DNA of 58,074 bases. It comes from Acetobacter farinalis. GTDB taxonomy: Bacteria; Pseudomonadota; Alphaproteobacteria; Acetobacterales; Acetobacteraceae. The stretch spans positions 1 through 58,074 of the forward strand of contig NZ_WOTF01000014.1 of NCBI RefSeq assembly GCF_011516935.1, in the 5' to 3' direction. The position numbers and the translations under genes were made by a program. The notes below the pieces were generated by a model. It made no database searches. It was not told the origin of the DNA and saw only the letters and a program-made list of their open reading frames with translations. Positions 17,723 to 25,356 of this stretch are shown piece by piece; the first letter of the stretch is position 1; each line of letters opens with the position of its first letter.

Positions 17723-18070
17723 ATGATCAGACTGACTGTTGTTATCCCCTTTCTGCTGGCTCTTGTCATTTTCAGCGCCAGTAATCAGGACCCGCTGGAT
17801 ATGTGGCTTCTCACATACAGCTGGAAATGTTCGGCTGGCGTTCTGGCGCTGAGCGTTGCCGCTATTGCCTTCGTTATGGGGGCTTTCTGCCTGTGGGTGG
17901 CGGAGCTGGTGCAGCGCCGCCGTGCGCGCAAGGCAGAGCAGCGGATCAAGGAGCTGGAAGCGCAGCTCGCGCAGGTGCAGGCGGCCTCCGCCGTGGTCCC
18001 GCATGCTGTTCCGGCCTCTCAGCCGTCTGGCTATCCCTCTCTTTCCACCACACAGGACGATCGTATCTGA
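17723..18070 (+). CDS. LapA-domain membrane protein
   Basis: This 115-residue protein has two transmembrane helices (about 1-20 and 36-60, separated by SNQDPLDMWLLTYSW, the DUF1049/LapA hallmark). A cytoplasmic coiled-coil follows (RRRARKAEQRIKELEAQLAQVQ), then a proline-rich tail. LapA proteins take part in lipopolysaccharide assembly. It is the first gene of a lapA-pyrF-trpF run, two bases ahead of the pyrF start. The start at 17723 gives the conserved length. Confidence 0.8.
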   Translation: MIRLTVVIPFLLALVIFSASNQDPLDMWLLTYSWKCSAGVLALSVAAIAFVMGAFCLWVAELVQRRRARKAEQRIKELEAQLAQVQAASAVVPHAVPASQPSGYPSLSTTQDDRI

Positions 18071-18072
18071 CT

Positions 18073-18777
18073 ATGAAGCGCAAGACTGGCCTGATTGCGG
18101 CACTGGATACACAAGACGCGTCCACGGCGCAGACCTGGGCACAGGCCGTTGCGCCCTCCGCCGGGGCAGTCAAGCTGGGCCTTGAATTTGCCTACGCGGC
18201 GGGGTTCCCGGCCATAGCGGATGTTGCGGGCGCAACGCCGCTGTTTCTGGACCTCAAGCTGCATGATATCCCCAACACGGTCGCAGCCGCCATCAGATCC
18301 CTCTCCAGCCTGCGGCCCAGAATGCTGACACTGCATGCGTCTGGTGGTCTGGCCATGATGGAAGCGGCCCGCCGCGCCTGTGATGAGGCCTTCCCGGAAG
18401 GGGCCCGCCCCGCCCTGCTGGCCGTCACGGTGCTGACCAGCCTGGATGATGAGGCTCTGGCCGAAACCGGTGTGATGGATGGCGCGCGCGCGCAGGTTCT
18501 GCGTCTGGGCAAACTGGCCATGCGCGCCGGGATTGATGGTCTGGTTTGCTCCGCGCATGAACTGGCCCCGTTGCGGGATGCACTGGGCGACGCCCCTTTG
18601 CTGGTAACACCGGGAATCCGGCCTGCCGGTAGCCAAGCCGGAGATCAGAAACGAATCATGACCCCGCGCGAAGCCAGCCAGGCCGGTGCGGACTGGATTG
18701 TGGTGGGTCGCCCCATCACCCAGGCGGCTGACCCGGCGGCTGCGGCTGCGGCAATCGCGGCAGAGCTGGCAGCATAA
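18073..18777 (+). CDS. pyrF: Orotidine 5'-phosphate decarboxylase
   Basis: This 234-residue TIM-barrel enzyme makes UMP from OMP. The catalytic lysine-aspartate tetrad is in FLDLKLHDIPNTV near residue 60. The phosphate-binding C-terminal part reads LVTPGIRPAG and DWIVVGRPITQA. The N-terminus LIAALDTQDA is typical. The ATG lies two bases after the lapA stop, and trpF follows after three bases, so the three genes are probably cotranscribed. Confidence 0.96.
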   Translation: MKRKTGLIAALDTQDASTAQTWAQAVAPSAGAVKLGLEFAYAAGFPAIADVAGATPLFLDLKLHDIPNTVAAAIRSLSSLRPRMLTLHASGGLAMMEAARRACDEAFPEGARPALLAVTVLTSLDDEALAETGVMDGARAQVLRLGKLAMRAGIDGLVCSAHELAPLRDALGDAPLLVTPGIRPAGSQAGDQKRIMTPREASQAGADWIVVGRPITQAADPAAAAAAIAAELAA

Positions 18778-18780
18778 ACC

Positions 18781-19443
18781 ATGGTGCCTTTGTCCGCTCC
18801 TGCCGTGCGTGGGGTCAAGATCTGCGGGCTGACGGAAGAGGCCGGATTTGACGCCTGCATTGCACATGGTGCGGACTGGGTGGGGTTCGTATTTTTTGAT
18901 CGCTCCCCGCGCTGCGTGACCCCGGCGCAGGCCCGGGCGCTCTCCGGGCGGCATGCAGGTGGCCCGGCGCGTGTCGGGCTGTTTGTGCATCCGGATGATG
19001 AAACACTGGCCCGTGTGCTGGACGGGGTTTCTCTGGATATCCTTCAGATCTATGCCTCATTTGAACGCGCTGCGGAGGTGTATGCGCGCTTTGGTGTGCC
19101 GGTCTGGCTGTCTCAGCCGGTCTCCGCGCGGGCGGACCTTCCCGTGGCCTGCCCGGCGGCGGTGGAGCGGATACTGATTGAACCCAAACCGCCTGCGAGT
19201 GCCTCGCGCCCCGGCGGTAACGCCCAGAAACTGGACTGGGGGCTGATGCAGGGCTGGACGCCCTCCTTCCCGTGGATGCTGGCAGGCGGGCTGACACCGG
19301 ATAACGTAGCGCAGGCCATAGAACAGAGCGGTGCTCCCGCGGTGGATGTGTCTTCCGGAGTGGAGAGCGCTCCCGGCCTCAAAAGCCCGGATGCGATTGC
19401 TCGTTTCATTCAAAACGCCCGGTCTGCACTTTTTTCTGGCTGA
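18781..19443 (+). CDS. trpF: Phosphoribosylanthranilate isomerase
   Basis: This 220-residue enzyme performs the third step of tryptophan synthesis. Diagnostic segments are VKICGLTEEAGFDACIAHGADWVGFVF (catalytic Cys in KICG), LDILQIYAS, WMLAGGLTPDNVAQAI and VDVSSGVESAPGLKSPDAIARF. In many alphaproteobacteria trpF is followed by trpB and trpA; here a tRNA-Ser and an island follow instead, so trpBA must lie elsewhere. The gene itself is intact. Confidence 0.95.
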   Translation: MVPLSAPAVRGVKICGLTEEAGFDACIAHGADWVGFVFFDRSPRCVTPAQARALSGRHAGGPARVGLFVHPDDETLARVLDGVSLDILQIYASFERAAEVYARFGVPVWLSQPVSARADLPVACPAAVERILIEPKPPASASRPGGNAQKLDWGLMQGWTPSFPWMLAGGLTPDNVAQAIEQSGAPAVDVSSGVESAPGLKSPDAIARFIQNARSALFSG

Positions 19444-19509
19444 GAGTGGGAAAACGGATGTTTTTCCTCTTGCCTGATCCGTCAGAGTTGCTATTACCAC
19501 ACCCGCGCC

Positions 19510-19600
19510 GGAGAGATGGCCGAGTGGCTTAAGGCGCACGCTTGGAAAGCGTGTGTACGTTAATAGCGTACCCAGGGTTCGAATCCCTGTCTCTCCGCCA
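19510..19600 (+). tRNA. tRNA-Ser (GGA)
   Basis: This is a 91-base class II tRNA with encoded CCA. The acceptor stem is GGAGAGA/TCTCTCC with discriminator G. The anticodon arm CACGC-TTGGAAA-GCGTG gives anticodon GGA. A long variable arm (TACGTTAATAGCGTA) and the T-arm GGTTCGAATCC are present. A remnant integrase gene follows, suggesting that the 3' end served as an integration site. Confidence 0.96.
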
Positions 19601-19641
19601 GCCTATATCTTCCCTTTAAAAACAAGCACTTACGAAGATAC

Positions 19642-19670
19642 GTCACTACAGATTTGTGTGGTGTAGTGAC
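19642..19670. repeat. Inverted repeat downstream of tRNA-Ser
   Basis: Nine-base arms GTCACTACA and TGTAGTGAC are separated by 11 bases. There is no T tract, so a terminator is unlikely. The sequence lies between the tRNA 3' end and an integrase remnant, where recombinase or excisionase binding sites are usual. The function is not shown by sequence. Confidence 0.4.
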
Positions 19671-19696
19671 ATGTCCAGCGTTACATATCCGCAGGT

Positions 19697-19786
19697 ATGA
19701 ACGACATGAACAATATCTTCAGGCGGGCAGGTGCCCAGACATGGAGTGTGCGCTTCCATGTGCCTCGTGATCGTCAGTTAGATGTT
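19697..19786 (+). pseudogene. N-terminal remnant of a tyrosine integrase
   Basis: The frame from ATG 19697 reads NNIFRRAGAQTWSVRFHVPRD, the pattern with which many tRNA-associated tyrosine recombinases start (a short beta-rich arm-binding segment, YLFRRxGxxWYVRxxVPxD). It leaves the family within 30 residues, at the point where IS481-type sequence begins. It is probably the start of an integrase gene for an element at tRNA-Ser that has been broken by the insertion. The match is short. Confidence 0.45.
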
Positions 19787-19838
19787 TGGTCCCGGGATTT
19801 GATGGTGTGGTATTTTCACATGAGTGGAAGGAAGCATT

Positions 19839-20568
19839 ATGGGACAGATACGTCATGAGAGCGCCACGACCACGCACGCCGTGCGAGCGGCAATACAACG
19901 ATCGCAGGCTTCGCTCGCGGCGCTGAGCGAGGCGTTCGGGATCAATCCGAAAACGGTGGCGAAGTAGCGGAAGCGTCAGACTGTCGAGGATCAGAAGACA
20001 GGTCCCAAAGAGCCGCGCTCAACGGTTCTGTCCGAGACTGACGAAGCGGTGATCGTGGCCTTTTCGTCGGCATAGACCGCACAAGCAAGTTTGCGGTAAC
20101 GCAGCTTGTGGACAAAGCCAACAGACGAACAGCCTGGGAATTTCTCGAATATCTTCTGCGCATCGTTCCTTATCGGGTTCATACCAACCTGACGGACAAT
20201 GGCATCCAGTTCGCCGAGCAACCCCGCAACCGGGGCACGGCATGGTCACGTTCCATGCGTTTCGACATGATCTGCGAGGTCAAGGGATCAAGCATCGCCT
20301 GACAAAACCCAATCACCCCTGGACCAATGGTCAGGTCGAGCGAATGAACCGCACGATCAAGAAAGCAACTGTCAAACGCTTCCATTACGACAGTCATGAG
20401 CAGTTGAGGACGCACCTCAATGACGTCATCGCCGCGTATAATTTCGGGCGACGGCTCAAGACACTCAAAGGCCTCACACCCTATGAATATATCTGCAAGA
20501 TATGGGCTTCAGAGCCAGAACGATTCATCATCAATCCAACCCATCAAAGCCTGGAACTAAACACGTAG
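19839..20568 (+). pseudogene. Degenerate IS481-family transposase
   Basis: From ATG 19839 the reading is GQIRHESATTTHAVRAAIQR with the usual helix-turn-helix (ALSEAFGINPKTVAK). It meets a premature TAG where a Trp is expected (about 19966). Sequence resumes up to IVAFS near 20066, then jumps to IDRTSKFAVTQLVDKANRRTAWEFLE, indicating an internal deletion of roughly a hundred codons including the first catalytic Asp region. A frameshift near 20275 shifts into the frame KHRLTKPNHPWTNGQVERMNRTIKKATVKRFHY, ending with NPTHQSLELNT. It has three separate lesions and cannot make transposase. Confidence 0.85.
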
Positions 20569-20865
20569 GCCGGTTTCCTGCACTTTTCTGGTTCTTCTGG
20601 CTGTTATTTTCAACCTATGATAGAGATATCTCGCGCTTGGTCGCGCACGAAAAACGAAGTGCCTCCCCTTTGTCGGGTGGCCTGCGAATATAACACCCGG
20701 TTTCGGCCAATTGTGGTGAACGGCGACGGTCGTCTACCGCAATGGGGAATAAGCAGGGCAGCGTTCACTTCGTTATCGTTGCGACCAACCACCTGACGCC
20801 AGGCGGCGTCAGGAGACGTTTTTTACACGTCCTTGGTCGGACAGATAAAACGAGGTTATGACATC
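20569..20865. other. Non-coding mobile-element debris
   Basis: No gene is recognised in these 300 bases. A 60-residue minus-strand frame (20610-20792) reads like broken insertion-sequence DNA, with RNDNEVNAALLIPHC and TTIGRNRVLYSQATRQRGG, but I cannot name a family. A small GC hairpin (GACGCCAGGCGGCGTC, about 20799-20814) precedes the glycosyltransferase and is followed by AGGAGACGTTTTTT, so it may act as a terminator insulating that gene. Confidence 0.4.
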
Positions 20866-21801
20866 GTGAATTCGGAAACCCTTCATAAAAGAAGTCCCAA
20901 AGTGCTTCTCGTCACAGGGGCTGAAGCAACATATTTTCCGTTGATGCTTGAACTGATTCATTCAATCAGAAAGCATCCTGCCGGGAAGGATATGCCAATT
21001 GGCATTATTGATGCAGGTATGACGGAAGAACAAACTGAAATTCTGCAACATAAAAACTGCTTTATTAGACACTTTAAGCCTTCCTCTTTCAGAATTCAGA
21101 AGGCAGTAAAATCCAGAAAAGCATTGGCTGTTAATCTGGGAAAATTGTGGCTTGATAAAATCTTTCCGGACTATGATCTGTTTGTATTCCTTGATGCTGA
21201 TACATGGATCCAGAGTTGGGAAGCCATAGAATTCTTGATTGGAGCAGCGAACGAGGGCTCTCTGGCAGTTGTTGGAACATGGAACAGGTATCGTGATAGC
21301 CTGCCTGTTCATTGGTATTGGGGGTTAATTCCGGTTTTCCGCTCATTCAACTTGAAAGCGGCCTATCATGCAGGTCTGCCATTGTCAGTTCTCAAAAAAA
21401 TGAGCCGTTATCCTGATCTGAATGCGGGTGTCTATGCTTTGAAACGCGATGCGCCACATTGGGACAGAATGCGGAAATGGCAGGATATCATTCTGAAGAA
21501 AGGAAGGCCATTTACATCTGATGGTCTGGCAATGGCATTGGCCTGCTGTGTTGACCAGATGCCATCGCAGCGGCTCCCTCCAGCATGTAATTACACGTTG
21601 CATTATCAGCCACTTTACGATGAATTCAAGAAAAGATTTGTGGATCCTTTTTACCCCCACCATCCCATCGGTATCATGCATCTGACAGGGCATAAAGCCA
21701 TACGGTCCAGTTTGGAAGAAACATTAGAGTTTGAAAGTATCTTGGGACGAAGTTATCAGATAAACCCGCGTTACAATGATAGGAAATATCAGATTTCATG
21801 A
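20866..21801 (+). CDS. Glycosyltransferase family 8-like protein
   Basis: This 311-residue cytoplasmic protein has the GT-A fold pattern of GT8 enzymes: an N-terminal KVLLVTGAEATYFPLMLELI, a metal-binding DxD in LFVFLDADTWIQSW (about residue 102), an LNAGVYALKRDAPHW acceptor/sugar loop, and a late IGIMHLTGHKA with the second metal-binding His. GT8 members transfer glucose, galactose or related sugars with retention. A GTG start at 20866 is chosen because GAGG lies ten bases upstream; an upstream TTG is possible. Codon use is AT-rich compared with the housekeeping genes, a sign of transfer. It stands about 500 bases before the HrpK-like gene. Confidence 0.7.
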   Translation: MNSETLHKRSPKVLLVTGAEATYFPLMLELIHSIRKHPAGKDMPIGIIDAGMTEEQTEILQHKNCFIRHFKPSSFRIQKAVKSRKALAVNLGKLWLDKIFPDYDLFVFLDADTWIQSWEAIEFLIGAANEGSLAVVGTWNRYRDSLPVHWYWGLIPVFRSFNLKAAYHAGLPLSVLKKMSRYPDLNAGVYALKRDAPHWDRMRKWQDIILKKGRPFTSDGLAMALACCVDQMPSQRLPPACNYTLHYQPLYDEFKKRFVDPFYPHHPIGIMHLTGHKAIRSSLEETLEFESILGRSYQINPRYNDRKYQIS

Positions 21802-22308
21802 GGTATTCATGGAAATGATTTTTAATTAGATACCCTTACATTCTGATGCTTCCTGATGTTCTATATTCAGGAAGTGCTAATACCAATCGTTGTTTGCTGC
21901 GATCCGTGAGTGACAGAGGAGGTTTCTATAGCCAGAGACAATTAACAGGTCCTCTGATTTGCATGGGTTCTGGCAAACACCGGTTGGTATTATCAGACCG
22001 GTAAAGCTGTCCGAACGAACGGGACCACCTCTGTGCAGACTGCTTTGCAGGCAAGTCTGTAGCGTAGATGGGATAACAGGTGGAACATCTGTTAAAGGTG
22101 CAGGGGGGCGTGTTTGAACGCAGATCTGTCAAGCGTAGTCTCTCGATTCTCTGCATGAATGTGATGTCAGGCTTCGAAGAGAGAACGGTCGGGGTATATA
22201 CGATAGGTGCCCTGCCGATCTCGTTCATAAAACTTTCACGATATAAAATGGAACAGGCTGTTTATTCTGAAGGGGATTTCTTAATTTACAGAGCATTGGG
22301 ATTATGTG
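21802..22308. other. Long untranslated stretch before the HrpK-like gene
   Basis: No convincing gene is present. A hairpin with arms CTTCCTGA and TCAGGAAG (21849-21856, 21867-21874) follows the glycosyltransferase and may be a weak terminator. An 88-residue plus-strand frame (22080-22346) has no ribosome binding site and no family likeness. I found neither an hrp box (GGAACC ... CCAC) nor a PIP box, so the control of the next gene is unknown. Confidence 0.4.
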
Positions 22309-25209
22309 ATGCAGTCCTGCACCGTCAAAGGGTCTTCCTCCGATAGCTACAAGGCACAGGCTGACCAGAGCGATCTCTCATCAGCCTTTGGGAAGGCAGT
22401 CAGAAAATCGACTGATACAAATAAGGATAGTGCTGGGCCTGTGTCTGATCAGGATGCAGACAGTTACGTAGATAGTTCAAAATACGCCAAAAATTACAGC
22501 GAGTGGGACCAGTTAACAGCAGGCTCATCAGACTCGGGCGATCAGGGAAAGGATATCGGGCGGCAATATGCAGCAGTGCAGCTTCTGGCAGATAACTGGC
22601 AGAAATGGGGCCTGCATGACGCACATATTGATTTCAGTGATCCATCAACATGGAGCAAGCTGCCGCCAGAGGCGCAAAAAACGCTGAAAGTGATTTCACG
22701 CAGCCCATCCATGATCAGCGCCTTGGAGAATACGGGAGCCAAGGGAAAGAAGTCGACTGGGGTTATCACGCTGTCGCAGGTCAAGGATTTTGTAAAAAAA
22801 TCCAATTCTGATCTGAAAACGGCGATGTCATCACTCAAGTCATATGAAAAAAAGAATCCTGATGCCGGAGCAATGTCGCTTACTCTGGTGCGTCAGGCCG
22901 CTTTGGTTATGGCCAATCAGACCCTCATAGCCGGGGCCGGAGAGCAGATGCAGGCTGGTGCGGCTGATCAGCGGCAGGATAACTCCGGAATTCACAAGGA
23001 TAATCTGGCCGCCGTTGCTTCGGATAAGGGGCTCGGCAGTGCGCTGAATGAAGCCGCCAATGTGATGAGCCAGAACGCCATTTTTTCCGGCCTTGATGTG
23101 GCGGGAAATGGTCCTGGTGGTACCGGGGCAGATGGAGCGGTTGGCCGCGGTAATCTTGTTGACTGGATCAAATCCGAAGCACCGACAAGCGATAGCAGTT
23201 TTCTGTCTTATCTTAGTGAGAATGCGATCAAGCAGTCCCTGCCAGATATCGATTCCAAGAAGATTGGTAAGGACATATTTGAGAACCCACAGAATTACGA
23301 TGCCGCGACCAAGGCCGCCGTTCTCAATCAGCTTGAAAATGATGAAAGCGTTATGGAGTCAGGCAAGTCTCAGGGGCTATGGTCTGGTAAAATGGCGAAG
23401 TCGAAAGGTTTGAGTTCCAATTATAAGAGTGAACTTGCAGATCTTCAGTCCAAAATAAAGCAGCTTCAGTCAGACTCCGATGTTCAGAAGTTTGAGAAAA
23501 CAGCGGAAAGTGATGGACTGAAAAGTATTGCTGACAGTGACCCTACTTTGAAGGCCCAAATCAGCAGCTATTATAATACAAGCGAATTGACCGGCGCGAG
23601 CCTGAATAGCGATTTGAACGCTAAAGATAGTAAAGGCAATGGCGTCAGTATTGGCACCGGCTTGCAGAATTTTGTGAGTCAGACGCACACGCTCGATGGT
23701 CTCCTTGGAAAAAGTGGTGCGGATGCAACAAACCTTACTGATATTTTGAACAAAAGCGGTGATAAAAATGAAATTGAGCAAGCTTATAGTAATGAAATTC
23801 TGAATAAGGATACTTTGACGACAGCTTTGCAGGGTGTTTCCACGCCTGATGCCATGGCGCAGATCATCAGTAATTATCAGGATGACAATTCAGCCTTTAG
23901 TTCAGTGTTGGGTTCAGATTATACGCAAAAATATACCAGCCAGATTCAATCAAATGTACAAAGCGCCATTTCGGATGCCGAAAATAACATAGAAGAAACC
24001 ACAAATTTCTTGAATGCATTTTGTGATGACAACGGCAAAGCCAGCGATTCCAAGATCAAGGCCTATGTCGAGAATGCGCAAGCGCAGAACCCTGAAGCGT
24101 TCAACGCGACAACAGCGGGAAGCGTTATTAAAGAAATTAAGAAAATCGTCGATCTTGTTCGTCAAGGTTATAAAATTAACGATGCCATTGAAAAATATGA
24201 AAAAGCAAAAAAGGACAAGAATGGAGCGGCTGAAGACCCTATTGAAAACCCTGCAGGTGGTGGAGAAGAGGGCCAAGCTGCGGTAAATCCAGAGGATGGC
24301 GCAGGGAATCAGGCTCCGGTGAATCCCGAGGATGGCGCAGGGAATCAGGCTCCGGTGAACCCCGAGGATGGCGCAGGGAATCAGGTTGAGGGAAATCCTG
24401 AAGGAGAAGAAGGAACTGCGCCAGCGGCGGATAACGGTGCTGGTGGAAAGAATGGTGGCCTAACATCCTGGATACCTAGCCCTGACACTGTCTATTCAAA
24501 TGGTGCACTGCATCTGACGAGCAGTGGGCTTAGTGCCGGGGTGCTCGCAGCCTCTATTGTTCAGTATGCTGCGGGTTCACGCACAGCTACTGGTCGAGCT
24601 GGTCTTGCTGCCTCCAGCATGCAGTTTGTGGGAGGAACAGCGGAAGGATCATCAAAGCTTCTGAAATCGATACTAAAAAAGCAGGCCAAAAAAATTAAGG
24701 CAAGTATCGAAGAGCAGGGGGGAGCAGAAAATGCGGATGATGCAACAAAGGCAAAGAAAGCGGCCAATGATGCCTGGACAAAAGGCTCTGCCTGGGGTGA
24801 GGTCGCTGGAAAAGAACTGGGTGCCGCTGGGGGGATTGCTTCAGGTGTCATGAGCCTGATGAGCGGCGTGAAGGACCTGAAAGACGGTGACAAGGTCGAT
24901 GGCGGCCTGAACATCACTACGGGGAGTCTGGACACCCTGAGCGGTATAGCCGGCGCGGCGGATGGTGCGGTATCAGCTGCGGATGCTGCTGGTGTTAGCG
25001 TTGGTATTGCTGCAGGCGTAGCGGGCACCGTGGCCGGATTGGCTTCGGGTATTGCCGCTGGTGCTGGTCTCATCATCGGGCTTGTCGAGTTGATTATACA
25101 GCAGGTAAAAAAGAAGAAAGAAGAGCATAACTATTTTAATCAGCTTTCCAATCTCTCGGATTACGGAATTGACGGAAGCTCCGAGAGCACAAAAAGCAAA
25201 AAGTCCTGA
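22309..25209 (+). CDS. Large HrpK/HrpF/NolX-like type III translocator-related protein
   Basis: This 966-residue protein has no Sec or Tat signal; the N-terminus is Ser/Asp/Gln-rich as in type III secreted proteins. An early domain (about 85-220) has LLADNWQKWGLHDAHIDFSD, WSKLPPEAQKTLKVISRSP and SLTLVRQAALVMANQTL. A second region (about 405-565) has IADSDPTLKAQISSYYNTSE, NLTDILNKSGDKNEIEQAY and FSSVLGSDYTQKY, the pattern I associate with HrpK and HrpF/NolX translocon proteins. Near 658-695 there are three VNPEDGAGNQ repeats. The C-terminus (about 892-933) is glycine-rich and hydrophobic with GIAAGAGLIIGLVELIIQQV before a lysine-rich tail, suited to membrane insertion. No type III apparatus, chaperone or regulator is nearby. 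ATG 22309 has only a weak ribosome binding site. The family call is from memory. Confidence 0.6.
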   Translation: MQSCTVKGSSSDSYKAQADQSDLSSAFGKAVRKSTDTNKDSAGPVSDQDADSYVDSSKYAKNYSEWDQLTAGSSDSGDQGKDIGRQYAAVQLLADNWQKWGLHDAHIDFSDPSTWSKLPPEAQKTLKVISRSPSMISALENTGAKGKKSTGVITLSQVKDFVKKSNSDLKTAMSSLKSYEKKNPDAGAMSLTLVRQAALVMANQTLIAGAGEQMQAGAADQRQDNSGIHKDNLAAVASDKGLGSALNEAANVMSQNAIFSGLDVAGNGPGGTGADGAVGRGNLVDWIKSEAPTSDSSFLSYLSENAIKQSLPDIDSKKIGKDIFENPQNYDAATKAAVLNQLENDESVMESGKSQGLWSGKMAKSKGLSSNYKSELADLQSKIKQLQSDSDVQKFEKTAESDGLKSIADSDPTLKAQISSYYNTSELTGASLNSDLNAKDSKGNGVSIGTGLQNFVSQTHTLDGLLGKSGADATNLTDILNKSGDKNEIEQAYSNEILNKDTLTTALQGVSTPDAMAQIISNYQDDNSAFSSVLGSDYTQKYTSQIQSNVQSAISDAENNIEETTNFLNAFCDDNGKASDSKIKAYVENAQAQNPEAFNATTAGSVIKEIKKIVDLVRQGYKINDAIEKYEKAKKDKNGAAEDPIENPAGGGEEGQAAVNPEDGAGNQAPVNPEDGAGNQAPVNPEDGAGNQVEGNPEGEEGTAPAADNGAGGKNGGLTSWIPSPDTVYSNGALHLTSSGLSAGVLAASIVQYAAGSRTATGRAGLAASSMQFVGGTAEGSSKLLKSILKKQAKKIKASIEEQGGAENADDATKAKKAANDAWTKGSAWGEVAGKELGAAGGIASGVMSLMSGVKDLKDGDKVDGGLNITTGSLDTLSGIAGAADGAVSAADAAGVSVGIAAGVAGTVAGLASGIAAGAGLIIGLVELIIQQVKKKKEEHNYFNQLSNLSDYGIDGSSESTKSKKS
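24283..24384 (+). repeat. In-frame 36-base tandem repeat within the HrpK-like gene
   Basis: Two full units and most of a third encode VNPEDGAGNQAP in tandem; units two and three are almost identical at base level. They lie in an acidic Pro/Gly-rich linker between the central domains and the hydrophobic C-terminus. Copy number could vary by slippage without breaking the frame. Confidence 0.85.
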
Positions 25210-25227
25210 CCATACAAACTGTTAAAA

Positions 25228-25255
25228 ATCCTCCTGCTCAAACGAGCAGGAGGAT
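25228..25255 (-). terminator. Strong intrinsic terminator for the plc transcript
   Basis: A perfect 12-base stem (ATCCTCCTGCTC with GAGCAGGAGGAT) has a four-base loop. On the minus strand it is followed directly by TTTTT, so it ends transcription coming from the phospholipase gene about 100 bases upstream. On the plus strand it closes the HrpK-like gene but lacks a T tract there. Confidence 0.8.
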
Positions 25256-25356
25256 ACAGGGCCAGACGCGCACGACTTCATGTGTTCCATGCACCCGCGT
25301 TACGAAATGTCCCAGATACCCGATCTGTTGGAGACGGGTAATAAGGATCTCCGTCC

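Noticed and set aside
21885..22308. Possible hrp box or PIP box controlling the translocator-like gene
   Set aside because: GGAAC occurs near 22082 but the matching CCAC at the required distance is absent, and no TTCGC pair with the right spacing was found.
22080..22346. 88-codon frame overlapping the start of the HrpK-like gene
   Set aside because: Starts with GTG without a ribosome binding site; no recognisable domain.
24283..24384. CRISPR-like repeats
   Set aside because: The repeats are contiguous, in frame and without spacers, so they are coding tandem repeats.
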